In this document: positions 27,087 to 35,642 of the stretch, in pieces
How positions within the stretch are numbered: the first letter of the stretch is position 1
Layout: every line of letters begins with the position of its first letter
From: JAJPHW01 sp963799065
GTDB taxonomy: Bacteria; Acidobacteriota; Terriglobia; Terriglobales; Acidobacteriaceae
NCBI GenBank assembly: GCA_963799065.1
Contig: CAWCVJ010000001.1
Span: forward strand, 2,108,001 to 2,172,000
Direction of reading: 5' to 3'
Length of the DNA: 64,000 nt
Notes under the pieces: model-generated
Database searches by the model: none
Told to the model about the DNA's origin: nothing
Seen by the model: only the letters and a program-made list of their open reading frames with translations
Made by a program: the position numbers and the translations under genes

Positions 27087-27608
27087 ATGGCCAACTTCGA
27101 TTTATTCCTACCCCGGCTACTCAGTTTTGAGGGCGGTTACGTCGACGATCCCGATGACCCCGGAGGCGAGACCTGTAAGGGGATCACGATGACGACGTTC
27201 AAAGCTTGCTCGCGTGAACTTCTAGGCCTCGAACCCACCTCCGCGAGTCTGAGAACCTTAACCAACAAGCAAGCCGGCATCATCTATCGCAATCTCTATT
27301 GGAACAAAATCAGTGCCGACCAGTTTCCCTCGCAGGACTTGGCCGAAATGGTGTGCGATTTTTATATCAACGCTGGCACGAAAGCCACGCTCTTGTTGCA
27401 GCAGATCCTCAGTGCCATGGGCCAGCGCGTTGTCCAGGACGGAGTCTTCGGCCCCATCTGCCTTGAAGCCCTGGCAAAGCTGCCCGCGGAAGAGGTCTAC
27501 CGCCGCTACAAACAGGGCCGCAAGGACTACTACCTGGGGCTTGCTCGTGAGTATCCGGAGTTTCTTGCGGGCTGGCTGAATCGAGTAAATGCCTTTCCCG
27601 ACGTGTGA
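27087..27608 (+). CDS. Glycoside hydrolase family 108-type muramidase
   Basis: Phage-endolysin-like N-acetylmuramidase of about 173 residues. The catalytic Glu region is classic: FEGGYVDDPDDPGGETCKGIT (Glu at about residue 15), followed by a central NLYWNKI segment, and the C-terminal half has the peptidoglycan-binding type 3 pattern (VQDGVFGP, YYLGLAREYPEFLAGWLNRV). The ATG at 27087 (MANFDLF) fits family starts; the frame extends to a GTG at 27048. There is no signal peptide, holin or other phage gene nearby, so it may be a domesticated lysin or a cargo of a secretion system. Confidence 0.82.
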   Translation: MANFDLFLPRLLSFEGGYVDDPDDPGGETCKGITMTTFKACSRELLGLEPTSASLRTLTNKQAGIIYRNLYWNKISADQFPSQDLAEMVCDFYINAGTKATLLLQQILSAMGQRVVQDGVFGPICLEALAKLPAEEVYRRYKQGRKDYYLGLAREYPEFLAGWLNRVNAFPDV

Positions 27609-27776
27609 TCCGGCCGTTCCATCGGGCCTCTTAAAACCCACATGCTATACTGTTCTGTTCGCGGGAGCATCCGCGAAGTTTTGAGGGCTTAAATCATGCT
27701 CTCCTCCAGGAATTCTGCAAGCGCAATATCGGCGCGGCTAAGTTAGAAAATTAAGTTTACAGGCGAGGTTATATCG

Positions 27777-28526
27777 ATGTCCGGCCACTCAAAGTGGGCA
27801 ACCATCAAGCACAAGAAAGGCGCACTGGACGCCAAGCGCGGCAAAATTTTCACGCGCCTGATTAAAGAAATCTCCATCGCTGCGAAGAACGGCGGCGGCG
27901 ATGTCGATATGAATCCGCGTCTGCGCACTGCCGTTGCGGCCGCCAAAGCGGAGAACATGCCCGCCGACAATATCAAACGCGCCATTCAGCGCGGCACCGG
28001 TGAACTGCCCGGCGTCAGCTACGAAGAGTTCTCGCTGGAGGGCTACGGGCCCGGCGGCGCAGCAGTCATTGTCGAGATCAACACCGACAATCGCAACCGT
28101 TCGGTGAGCGAAATTCGTCATGCCTTTGGCAAGAACGGCGGCAACATGGCCGAAGCTGGCGCCGTCTCTTGGATGTTTCACAAGAAGGGCGACATCATCA
28201 TCCCTAAGAGCGCGGCCAAGGAAGACGATCTGATGGCGATCGTGCTCGAAGCCGGCGGCGACGACCTGAACGACGATGGCGACAACTGGGAAATCCTGAC
28301 CGAGCCAGCAGCGTACGAAGCTGTGTTGGAAGCTGTTAAGAAGGCAGGTATCGAACCCGCGTCGGCAAGCGTGGGATTAATTCCGCAGAACTTCGTCAAA
28401 CTGGAAGGATCGCAAGCCAATACGATGATCCGCTTGATGGAAGCTCTCGAAGAGCACGATGACGTGCAGAACGTCCACTCTAACTTCGACATCGATCAGA
28501 AATTGCTGGAAGAAGTCGCAGGCTGA
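27777..28526 (+). CDS. yebC: YebC/PmpR family protein
   Basis: Widely conserved protein, long annotated as a DNA-binding transcriptional regulator; some members are now linked to relief of ribosome stalling. The 249-residue protein begins MSGHSKWATIKHKKGALDAKRG and carries GYGPGGAAVIVE and the acidic C-terminal domain. ATG 27777 has GAGG about ten bases upstream. A clear intrinsic terminator follows. It stands alone in its transcript as far as can be seen. Confidence 0.96.
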   Translation: MSGHSKWATIKHKKGALDAKRGKIFTRLIKEISIAAKNGGGDVDMNPRLRTAVAAAKAENMPADNIKRAIQRGTGELPGVSYEEFSLEGYGPGGAAVIVEINTDNRNRSVSEIRHAFGKNGGNMAEAGAVSWMFHKKGDIIIPKSAAKEDDLMAIVLEAGGDDLNDDGDNWEILTEPAAYEAVLEAVKKAGIEPASASVGLIPQNFVKLEGSQANTMIRLMEALEEHDDVQNVHSNFDIDQKLLEEVAG

Positions 28527-28549
28527 CATCCCAAACATTTTGCACGCTG

Positions 28550-28578
28550 GCCGCCCGTCTCGGGCGGCTTTTATTTTT
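28550..28578 (+). terminator. Intrinsic terminator of yebC
   Basis: Perfect eight-base stem GCCGCCCG (28550-28557), loop TCT, CGGGCGGC (28561-28568), followed by TTTTATTTTT. It lies 24 bases after the yebC stop. Confidence 0.92.
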
Positions 28579-28732
28579 ACGGCGCGCCGAATGTGCAGGG
28601 AGTTGAGTTTTCAACACTGTGGTGCAAATCACTGTGGAAAAACGGGGCAGTATCCTCGTAAGTAACTGCTGGGCGGCCCTTTCAGCAGGTTGCACTCCCT
28701 ACAGTGCGCACTGTATTGCACCTACGACAGGC

Positions 28733-29479
28733 ATGAAAATACGAATCGACAAACTTCTGGTAGATCGCGGTCTGGCCGCTTCGCGTGAGCGCTCGCAGGC
28801 GCTGATTCTCGCCGGAAAAGTTCTCGTCGACGGACAAAAAATAGAAAAAGCCGGCGCGACGGTCGCCGAAGAATCCGACATACGGTTGCTCGGCGAAGAC
28901 TTGAAGTATGTCAGCCGCGGCGGCTTAAAGCTAGAGCGAGCGCTCGAACACTGGAACATCGACGTCACCGGAAAAATCTGTCTCGACATCGGCGCCTCCA
29001 CGGGAGGATTCACCGATTGCCTCTTGCAACGCGGCGCTGCCCGCGTCATCGCGGTCGACACCGGCCACGGACAGATCGCATTCAAGCTGCGCCAAGATGC
29101 TCGCGTTCGCCTGCTGGAAAAGACTAACGCCCGCTATCTGACGCGCGAACAAGTAGGAGAGAAAATTGATTTCATCACCATGGACGTTTCTTTCATTTCG
29201 GCTACGCAAGTTCTTCCTGCCGTCATCGGCGCATCGCTCCCTGAAGAAAATAACTCCGCAGGTCTGCAAATCGTTGTTCTGGTCAAGCCGCAATTTGAAG
29301 TCGGCCGCGCACAAGTGGGCAAGGGCGGAATCGTGAGAGACGTTGAGGCGCAGATGGCCGCCGCCGAAAACGTGAAACATGCGCTCATCGAGCTCCGCTG
29401 CAAGAAGACCGCCCTCATCGACTCTCCGATCTTAGGGATGGAAGGCAATCGCGAGTTCCTGCTCTTGGGCGACTTCTAG
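28733..29479 (+). CDS. tlyA: TlyA family rRNA 2'-O-methyltransferase / hemolysin-like
   Basis: A 248-residue protein of the TlyA/YqxC family. An S4 RNA-binding domain (residues 1-65, RIDKLLVDRGLAASRERSQ) is followed by an FtsJ-like methyltransferase with SAM motif DIGASTGGFTDCLLQ and the catalytic Lys in VLVKPQFEVG. TlyA methylates cytidines in 16S and 23S rRNA in mycobacteria; the YqxC branch is less studied. I choose the ATG at 28733 because it begins exactly at the S4 domain; the frame extends to 28619 without family-like residues. Confidence 0.92.
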   Translation: MKIRIDKLLVDRGLAASRERSQALILAGKVLVDGQKIEKAGATVAEESDIRLLGEDLKYVSRGGLKLERALEHWNIDVTGKICLDIGASTGGFTDCLLQRGAARVIAVDTGHGQIAFKLRQDARVRLLEKTNARYLTREQVGEKIDFITMDVSFISATQVLPAVIGASLPEENNSAGLQIVVLVKPQFEVGRAQVGKGGIVRDVEAQMAAAENVKHALIELRCKKTALIDSPILGMEGNREFLLLGDF

Positions 29480-29584
29480 GACATAACCATTCCTGATGTC
29501 CCCCATAAAATGTTTCAATTTCCGTAGCCCTGCACGACGGTCTACTGTGAACATGGCGTTAACGCAAGAGACTCACGACGCGAC

Positions 29585-29612
29585 TTTGCCCGGCGAGGCT
29601 TTGGGGTAGAAT
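29585..29612 (+). promoter_or_regulatory. Candidate promoter of glnB
   Basis: TTTGCC (29585-29590), 16-base spacer, TAGAAT (29607-29612). The predicted start at about 29618 leaves a leader of about 16 bases before the glnB ATG. No sigma-54 type GG-N10-GC site was seen. Confidence 0.4.
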
Positions 29613-29633
29613 GCTTCCACGGCAGACTATGCA

Positions 29634-29972
29634 ATGACAAAAATAGAAGCGATCATCCAGAACTCAAAGCTGGAAGCGGTCAAAGACGCCCTCCACGAGA
29701 TTGGGGTGGAGGGTATGACGGTCATCGAAGTGCGCGGCCACGGCCGGCAAAAGGGACACACGGAGGTCTATCGAGGCCGCGAATATACCGTCGACCTCAT
29801 CCCCAAGACCAAGCTCGAAATCGTCCTTGCCGATTCTATGGTCGAGAAGGTCACACAAGCGATCATCAGCGTGGCACAGAGCGGGAAGATTGGCGATGGA
29901 AAAATTTTTTTATCCAGGATCGATGAGGTAATTCGGATTCGCAATGACGAGCGAGGCGAGATCGCGCTATAA
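29634..29972 (+). CDS. glnB: Nitrogen regulatory protein P-II
   Basis: Trimeric signal protein that senses 2-oxoglutarate and ATP/ADP and reports nitrogen status by binding enzymes and transporters. 112 residues. The T-loop is complete, with the uridylylation Tyr in YRGREYTVDLIPK (about Tyr51), the B-loop SGKIGDGKIF and the C-loop. It is followed 115 bases later by glnD, whose product would modify that Tyr. No Shine-Dalgarno is visible before the ATG. Confidence 0.96.
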   Translation: MTKIEAIIQNSKLEAVKDALHEIGVEGMTVIEVRGHGRQKGHTEVYRGREYTVDLIPKTKLEIVLADSMVEKVTQAIISVAQSGKIGDGKIFLSRIDEVIRIRNDERGEIAL

Positions 29973-30008
29973 ATTCCGGCGAAGCTTGTGTAGCGGTTGA
30001 AGAGAACG

Positions 30009-30038
30009 GGCGCGGCTTCGGCTGCGCCACATTTATTT
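30009..30038 (+). terminator. Hairpin between glnB and glnD
   Basis: Eight-base stem GGCGCGGC (30009-30016), stable TTCG tetraloop, GCTGCGCC (30021-30028), then ACATTTATTT. The U-rich part is imperfect, so partial termination that gives more glnB than glnD mRNA is plausible. Confidence 0.5.
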
Positions 30039-30087
30039 GCGGAGAAGTTCGGCGTTCGGGATCGCATAGGGGAAAACGACGCATCTC

Positions 30088-32694
30088 ATGTCCAGTACAC
30101 TCTCAACCTCGGTGGGACGCGACCTCCGTGATCTCTATCGAACCGGCTCCGATCAAGCACTCCTCCGATTCCACGAAAGTGGGGACGGTCGAGGCTTCTT
30201 GTCGGCTCGCACCGAACTGGTGCAAGGCATCATTCGCAGTCTCTGGCGGGAAATAGTTTCGCCGGAAGACGGTCCCACAGGGTTTTGTATCGCGGCTATT
30301 GGCGGCTTCGGGCGCAGTTGTCTCTTTCCGTATTCCGATGTGGACGTACTTTTCCTGGTCGGCGATCGCATACAAGAAGACGCGCTGCGTAATACTATCC
30401 GCTCCTTCTCGCAGGAATTATGGGACATGCGCATGAAGCTCAGCCCGGTCACGCGCATTTTGTCGGAATGCGAACGGATCGATCCCGATAACGTCGAGTT
30501 CACCGTCTCGCTGCTCGATAGCCGCTATCTCGCCGGCGATCGTGAATTGTTCAACCGTTTGCGGCAGCAAACACTCCCCAAACTGGTTCAGCGCGAGGCT
30601 AATTCTCTAATTCAACGGCTGGCTGAGCTTTCCCGCGTTCGTCACGCCAGGTACGGTAGCACAATGTTTCACCTTGAACCCAACGTCAAAGATGCCCCAG
30701 GAGGCATTCGCGACTACAACGTGGCCTGCTGGCTGGTTCTGATATCGGCGATGGACAAACTTCGCGAGTGGCCGGACGCCGAAAAGCTGCTGCCGGAAGG
30801 CGCGCAGAGACGGCTTGCGCCCGCAATTGAATTCCTGGCCGCCGTTCGTTGCTTTCTGCATCTGCGCTACGGGCGCGACGACAACATGCTGAGTTGGGAA
30901 GCGCAGGAAGAAGCTGCCAAACGAAAGATCGGCGTTTCCCGGGGCAGTTCACCCGATGAGGAGATCGGCGCCGCCGACTGGATGCGGATTTATTTTCGCC
31001 ACGCGCGCGCGGTACAGCGCGTCTGCGACCAGTTGATGGAAGAAATTCCAGCCGCACGGTCGACCTTATATCGGCAATTTAAGAATTGGCGCTCGCGCAT
31101 TTCGAATGCCGATTTCTCGGTGGTCGATGGATTGATCTTTCTCAAACAAGCGTCCAGCATGAGCGATCCTGAAGCCCTTCTGCGGCTGTTCGATTTCGTC
31201 GCGCATCACGGCTTCCAGCTCAGCGCGACAACGGAGTATCGCATCGAACAGGTGCTGCCGTCCCTCGCTGCCACCCCTCCCCAGGGAGCTGAGCTGTGGC
31301 GCTATCTGCAAGTTATTTTGCTCGAACCCTTCGCCGCCGACGCCCTGCGCGCCATGCACTCACTACGCTTGCTCACTCTCCTGATGCCGGAACTGAAGCC
31401 TATTGACGCACTGGTTGTGCGCGACTTTTATCATCGCTTCACCGTCGATGAGCATTCGTTTCTTGCCATCGAGCATCTGCATCGCGCCATCGATTCCCAG
31501 TCGGAATGGGATCGGCGTTATGGACAACTCCTGAACGAACTGGAGCAGCCCGACTTGCTTTATCTCGCACTGCTGCTGCACGACGTGGGCAAGGGCGTGC
31601 CTGGCGGCGATCACATTCCCGCGAGTCTCGAGTTGGCCGCCGAATGCCTCAACCGCCTTGATCTTGAACCACCCGATCGGGACGTTGTCCTCTTTTTGAT
31701 CGGCGCTCACCTGGAAATGTCGGCAACGTTGCGGCGCGACATTTTCGATCCGGAAACCGTCCGTGGCTTCGCCGAGACGCTAGGTTCGCCAGAGCGCCTG
31801 AAGATGCTGTGCCTGATGACGTATGCCGACATCAAAGCCGTCAATCCGGAAGCACTGACTCCGTGGAAGGCGGAGAATTTGTGGCAGCTGTACATCGTGA
31901 CCGCGAATTACCTAAACCGCAGCGCCGATCAACGCTTACACAGTACGGACGGCGACGGCTGGTCGCATATGCAGACGCTCGCTCCCGTGGCGGGCAAAAC
32001 AATTCGCGGCTTTCTCGAGGGCATGCCCAAGCGCTACCTGCGAACATATACCGCCGAAGAAATGATGCTCCACCTGAAAATGTCGGAGCAACTAGGACGC
32101 GATCCGGTGCAGCTTGACCTGAAGCGCGGACGCCATTGGTTCGAACTGACGCTGGTTACAGCGGACCGACCTTCCTTGTTCGCCAAAATCGCCGGCGTGT
32201 TGGCCGCTTGGGGCATGAACATTGTGAAAGCGAATGCGTTTTCCAACGACGCAGCCATGGTTGTGGACAGTTTTTTCTTTACCGACCGCTTTCGTACTCT
32301 CGACCTCAATCTTCCCGAGTGGGAGCGTTTTCAGAAGAGCGTTAAAGATGTGCTCAGCGGCAAGGCTGACCTGGATCGCATGTTGCAAGATCGCATGAGG
32401 TCGGAAAAAACAACTCTGCCCAAAGTGAAAATCGAAACGCGCGTCGAACTGGATCAGAAGAGTTCCGCTACAACAACATTGCTCCAGATTATCGCGCAAG
32501 ATCGTCTCGGACTGCTGCACCGCATTAGCTCGCGTCTGGCACAGCGGCAATGCAACATCGAAATCGCATTGATTGACACCGAAGGACAGATGGCAATCGA
32601 CGTTTTCTATCTCACTTCCGGTGGAAAAAAACTGCCCCCGGACCGCCATATGGAGTTGACGAACGCTCTGCGCACCGCCCTGTCGGAAGCATAG
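30088..32694 (+). CDS. glnD: [Protein-PII] uridylyltransferase/uridylyl-removing enzyme
   Basis: Bifunctional sensor of glutamine that adds UMP to PII and removes it. The 868-residue protein has all parts in order: nucleotidyltransferase domain with IGGFGRSCLFPYSDVDVLFLV (about 70-92), a helical GlnD-specific region (FHLEPNVKDAPGGIRDY), an HD phosphohydrolase domain (LLLHDVGKGVPGGDH, about 495), and two C-terminal ACT domains (from about 690 and about 795). It lies directly downstream of its likely substrate gene glnB, an efficient and self-consistent pairing. Confidence 0.96.
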   Translation: MSSTLSTSVGRDLRDLYRTGSDQALLRFHESGDGRGFLSARTELVQGIIRSLWREIVSPEDGPTGFCIAAIGGFGRSCLFPYSDVDVLFLVGDRIQEDALRNTIRSFSQELWDMRMKLSPVTRILSECERIDPDNVEFTVSLLDSRYLAGDRELFNRLRQQTLPKLVQREANSLIQRLAELSRVRHARYGSTMFHLEPNVKDAPGGIRDYNVACWLVLISAMDKLREWPDAEKLLPEGAQRRLAPAIEFLAAVRCFLHLRYGRDDNMLSWEAQEEAAKRKIGVSRGSSPDEEIGAADWMRIYFRHARAVQRVCDQLMEEIPAARSTLYRQFKNWRSRISNADFSVVDGLIFLKQASSMSDPEALLRLFDFVAHHGFQLSATTEYRIEQVLPSLAATPPQGAELWRYLQVILLEPFAADALRAMHSLRLLTLLMPELKPIDALVVRDFYHRFTVDEHSFLAIEHLHRAIDSQSEWDRRYGQLLNELEQPDLLYLALLLHDVGKGVPGGDHIPASLELAAECLNRLDLEPPDRDVVLFLIGAHLEMSATLRRDIFDPETVRGFAETLGSPERLKMLCLMTYADIKAVNPEALTPWKAENLWQLYIVTANYLNRSADQRLHSTDGDGWSHMQTLAPVAGKTIRGFLEGMPKRYLRTYTAEEMMLHLKMSEQLGRDPVQLDLKRGRHWFELTLVTADRPSLFAKIAGVLAAWGMNIVKANAFSNDAAMVVDSFFFTDRFRTLDLNLPEWERFQKSVKDVLSGKADLDRMLQDRMRSEKTTLPKVKIETRVELDQKSSATTTLLQIIAQDRLGLLHRISSRLAQRQCNIEIALIDTEGQMAIDVFYLTSGGKKLPPDRHMELTNALRTALSEA

Positions 32695-32751
32695 TCATTC
32701 GGGTTGCGGGCGACCGTCGCGCACCTCTTGCGCGAAAAAAATTCATGCAAA

Positions 32752-32780
32752 TTGTAATTCACAGCCGCCAATGCTAGCAT
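32752..32780 (+). promoter_or_regulatory. Sigma-70 promoter with extended -10
   Basis: TTGTAA (32752-32757), 17-base spacer, TAGCAT (32775-32780), with TG one base before the -10 box. It points at the YtxH gene, whose ATG is 33 bases downstream. Confidence 0.65.
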
Positions 32781-32812
32781 CCTAGGTACATTAATTGAGA
32801 AGGAGGACGTCC

Positions 32813-33112
32813 ATGTCCGACCGAGATTCGAGCAGCTTGTTGTGGTTTCTTGCAGGAATAGGAATCGGCGCCGCCGCGGCATTGTTATATGCGCCGCAGT
32901 CCGGAGACGAAACCCGTGAAGCCTTGCGCTCCCGAGCGGAAGAGGGTCGCGACTACGTCAAGGAAAGGGCGCGCCGCGCCAAGATGGAAGCCGATCAATG
33001 GGTCGAGCGCAGCAAAGACGCTGTCGCGCAGCAGAAAGAGCAGATCCGTTCGGCGTTCGAAGCGGGACGCCAGGCATATAAAGAGGCGACCTCCACCGAA
33101 GCTGGCTCGTAA
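32813..33112 (+). CDS. YtxH domain-containing small membrane protein
   Basis: A 99-residue protein: one N-terminal membrane helix (LLWFLAGIGIGAAAALLYAP) followed by the YtxH-type sequence SGDETREALRSRAEEG and an Ala/Arg/Glu-rich amphipathic helix. Such proteins are often stress-induced and membrane bound; their function is unclear. The start ATG at 32813 has AAGGAGG just upstream. The next gene begins four bases after its stop and encodes another single-helix membrane protein, so the two are probably one unit. Confidence 0.85.
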   Translation: MSDRDSSSLLWFLAGIGIGAAAALLYAPQSGDETREALRSRAEEGRDYVKERARRAKMEADQWVERSKDAVAQQKEQIRSAFEAGRQAYKEATSTEAGS

Positions 33113-33116
33113 TTTT

Positions 33117-33608
33117 ATGAACTATCTGCCAATCTTCGTTGCGATCACCTCGATTGCGGTGGTCATTCAGGCGGGCGTGATCGTCGGCATGTTCGTCACC
33201 ATGCGCAAAACCTTGTCTCGTGTGGATATCCTCGCAACCCAGGTTGTGGGAAAGGTCTTGCCTGCGGCTGATGCTGCTCAGACGATGTTCATCGAGCTGC
33301 GCCCGCAAATCGACAGCTTGGTAAGTAACATCACCCAGAGCACCGCTTTGCTCCGCGCACAGGTGGAACGCTTCGATGCCACCGCAACCGACGTTCTCGA
33401 GCGCGCCAGAGAACAGGCGATCCGTGCAGACGAAATGGTGGGCAACGCCTTGGACAGCGTGGAAGAGGCCACGGCTTCAGTGCAACGCGCCGTATCCATT
33501 CCAGTGCGTCAGTTTTCTGGAATCGTACGCGGCGTGACCGCCGGCTTCGAATATCTCGCCACCAAGAAACGCCGCGAAGGCGCCCCCCAAGACGAAATGT
33601 TCATCTAG
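33117..33608 (+). CDS. Membrane-anchored coiled-coil protein, DUF948-like
   Basis: A 163-residue protein with an N-terminal membrane helix (IFVAITSIAVVIQAGVIVGMFV) and a long helical region with heptad spacing (SLVSNITQSTALLRAQVERFDATA), then a short basic tail. The layout resembles DUF948 proteins, which often sit next to YtxH genes. I choose the ATG at 33117, four bases after the upstream stop; the same frame continues upstream inside the YtxH gene but encodes a meaningless Arg-rich stretch. Function unknown. Confidence 0.75.
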   Translation: MNYLPIFVAITSIAVVIQAGVIVGMFVTMRKTLSRVDILATQVVGKVLPAADAAQTMFIELRPQIDSLVSNITQSTALLRAQVERFDATATDVLERAREQAIRADEMVGNALDSVEEATASVQRAVSIPVRQFSGIVRGVTAGFEYLATKKRREGAPQDEMFI

Positions 33609-33624
33609 CTGGTGGGCGTATCGG

Positions 33625-34740
33625 TTAAGAAATCCATCCCCCACCAACCACCACATCCCCATCGTAGAAAACCGCAGCCTGACCCGGCGTAACCGCCCGC
33701 TGCGGCTCATCAAACGTCGCAATCAAATCCTCCCCGGAAGCCTCCAGCCAAGCCCCCGCGGCCGGATGCCGATGCCGAATCTTCACCGCAACGCGCATCG
33801 GCTCATCAATCTTTCCCTTAGAAATCAAATTCACCCGCCGCGCCGTCAGCGTCTTCGAATAGAGATCCTCCGACGCGCCGACGACCACCTGCCGCGCATC
33901 GCCCTTAATCTGGATCACGTAAAGCGGAGACCCCGTCGCGACGCCCAATCCCTTGCGCTGTCCCACAGTGAAGTTATGAATGCCCGTGTGCTCGCCCACA
34001 ACGGTTCCGTCGGTCGTGACAAGTTCGCCAGAAGTATCTGGCAACGACTCACCCTGCTCTGCCAGATAAGCATCCAGAAACTTCTTGTAATCGCCGCCGG
34101 GAACGAAACAAATTTCCTGCGAGTCTGGCTTCTCAGCCAGAGCCAGCCCACGCTGCCGCGCCAGCTCGCGCACTTCCGGCTTCGTCAAATTGCCGAGGGG
34201 AAAAATCGTCCGGCTCAGCTGCTCCTGCGTCAGCCCAAATAAAAAGTAAGTCTGATCCTTCGACGCATCCGCCGGACGCTTCAACAACCACCGTCCCGAC
34301 GCCTCATCAAAATCCACTCGTGCGTAATGCCCAGTCGCCAACAGATCCGCGCCAATCTGCCGCGCCACGGTAATCAACCGATCGAACTTCAAATGATTGT
34401 TGCAAAGGCTGCACGGAATCGGCGTCCGCCCCGATAAATACTCCTGCACAAACGGACGCACCACTTCCTCCTCAAACCGGTCTTCCTGATTCACCACGTA
34501 ATAAGGAATCCCAATCGTCTCCGCCACACGCCGCGCGTCATACACATCGTCCAGCGAACAGCAGCGCCCGGTCACCGCCTCAGGCATGCCCTCATGTCCA
34601 GCCAACCGCCGCTGATTCCACAGCTGCATGGTTAGCCCAATGATGGACCGCCCCTCCGCCCGCAGCATGGCCGCCACAGCAGAAGAATCCACTCCGCCAG
34701 ACATGGCCACAGCAATCGTCTTGTCAGTCAAATCCAGCAC
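33625..34740 (-). CDS. mnmA: tRNA-specific 2-thiouridylase MnmA
   Basis: Adds sulphur to U34 of Lys, Glu and Gln tRNAs. The 371-residue protein has the PP-loop SGGVDSS near the N-terminus, the catalytic Cys in IPCSLCNNHLKFDRL (about residue 100) and the second Cys in SQEICFVPGGDY (about 195). The C-terminal beta-barrel is present. It is convergent with the DUF948-like gene, 16 bases away. No operon partner is apparent. Confidence 0.95.
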   Translation of the reverse strand: MLDLTDKTIAVAMSGGVDSSAVAAMLRAEGRSIIGLTMQLWNQRRLAGHEGMPEAVTGRCCSLDDVYDARRVAETIGIPYYVVNQEDRFEEEVVRPFVQEYLSGRTPIPCSLCNNHLKFDRLITVARQIGADLLATGHYARVDFDEASGRWLLKRPADASKDQTYFLFGLTQEQLSRTIFPLGNLTKPEVRELARQRGLALAEKPDSQEICFVPGGDYKKFLDAYLAEQGESLPDTSGELVTTDGTVVGEHTGIHNFTVGQRKGLGVATGSPLYVIQIKGDARQVVVGASEDLYSKTLTARRVNLISKGKIDEPMRVAVKIRHRHPAAGAWLEASGEDLIATFDEPQRAVTPGQAAVFYDGDVVVGGGWIS

Positions 34741-34801
34741 AAGTAAAAGTATAGGCGAATATAGTTCAGCATTTATTTCTGGATGAAGTTTGGGAAGATC
34801 C

Positions 34802-34845
34802 GGTGCCCCAGCTTCGCGTCCGCACTTTGGACGCTAACCTGGGCC
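34802..34845. repeat. Degenerate REP-like palindrome
   Basis: GGTGCCCCAG...CTTCGCGTCC, loop, GGACGC...CCTGGGC: an outer CCCAG/CTGGG stem and an inner GCGTCC/GGACGC stem. It shares the CCCCAGC-TTCGCGTCC core with the REP copies at 41972 and 42106. It ends two bases before the stop of the DUF2059 gene. Confidence 0.5.
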
Positions 34846-34847
34846 TA

Positions 34848-35408
34848 TCAATTCTGCGGTGTAGCAGGTGCAGGTGCCGCCGCAGCTGGAGCCGCCGCCT
34901 TCGCCTTCTGCTCCTCTTCCTTCTGGATCTGCTTCAGCTTCTGCATCATCGCATCCATCTGCTTCTGCATGCGCCCATAGGACGCCTGCATCGCCTCCGT
35001 CGTCAACTGTGGCATCTCGTGCAGCATCTTCTGCCCGGTCGGTGAGGAATAAAACGCGCTCATCGCCGCAATATCGCCCGCCGTAAAATGCTTCTGATAG
35101 ATCGGCACCATGTCGTCCAGAATCCCGTCCAGCGGCATGTCCTTCACCATCTGCGCCATCATCGCGTCGTAATGCGCCTCATCCGCCGCAGTGATACTGG
35201 GATTGTTTGCCTTCAATGTCTGGTGCAGCATCGATTTCTGTTGCGCCATCACCGAGTCCATCACCTGCCGCATCTGCTGATGCACCTGCATCACTTCAAA
35301 CAACTTCCGCACCTCTTCCTTGGACGCCGGCGCGTCAGCAGGAGCAGCAGTCTGTGCAATCAGCGGCGCTGCAAAAAGCAGTGCAAAAACAAGAAACTTG
35401 CATTTCAT
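34848..35408 (-). CDS. DUF2059-type exported protein
   Basis: A 186-residue protein with a signal peptide (FLVFALLFAAPLIAQTA). The central part matches the DUF2059 pattern: EEVRKLFEVMQVHQQM, then MVPIYQKHFTAGDIAAMSAF and FYSSPTGQKMLHEMP. The last 40 residues are Gln/Lys/Glu followed by an Ala/Pro-rich tail. The domain is common in exported proteins of Gram-negative bacteria and has no firm function. Start ATG at 35408. Confidence 0.82.
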   Translation of the reverse strand: MKCKFLVFALLFAAPLIAQTAAPADAPASKEEVRKLFEVMQVHQQMRQVMDSVMAQQKSMLHQTLKANNPSITAADEAHYDAMMAQMVKDMPLDGILDDMVPIYQKHFTAGDIAAMSAFYSSPTGQKMLHEMPQLTTEAMQASYGRMQKQMDAMMQKLKQIQKEEEQKAKAAAPAAAAPAPATPQN

Positions 35409-35427
35409 AAATTACCCTCGGGAATCC

Positions 35428-35625
35428 CTACCAGATTAACTCAACCGGATACTTCCCGAACTGCGGATCATTGGTCACAATCGGCAACGACTCCTCCAGA
35501 CTCTGCGCCATCAAAATCCGATCAAGAGGATCGCGATGATGAAATTCAAGAAATTCCACCCGGAGAACATGATCTAACGATACCGGCAATACTTCGATCC
35601 GATTATGAGCCAGCTCTCGTACGGG
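35428..35625 (-). pseudogene. C-terminal remnant of a VapC-type PIN toxin
   Basis: The frame ending in TAG at 35428-35430 reads VRELAHNRIEVLPVSLDH, then FHHRDPLDRILMAQSLEE, then PIVTNDPQFGKY and ends in IW. This is the C-terminal half of a PIN nuclease: it has the HRDPxDRxLxAQS helix and the TND acid. It resembles the same region of the intact VapC at 36453 (HRDPFDRMLIAQS, SND). The N-terminal half with the first catalytic Asp and Glu is missing, and no start codon precedes it. It directly follows the HTH gene's stop, so the fragment was probably cut off by a rearrangement. Confidence 0.72.
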
Positions 35626-35642
35626 GGTGACCCCATACTTCT

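Noticed and set aside
32720..32748. TCGCGC/GCGCGA hairpin next to an A-run after glnD
   Set aside because: The A-run follows the hairpin on the plus strand, so it is not a terminator for glnD, and no minus-strand gene ends here.
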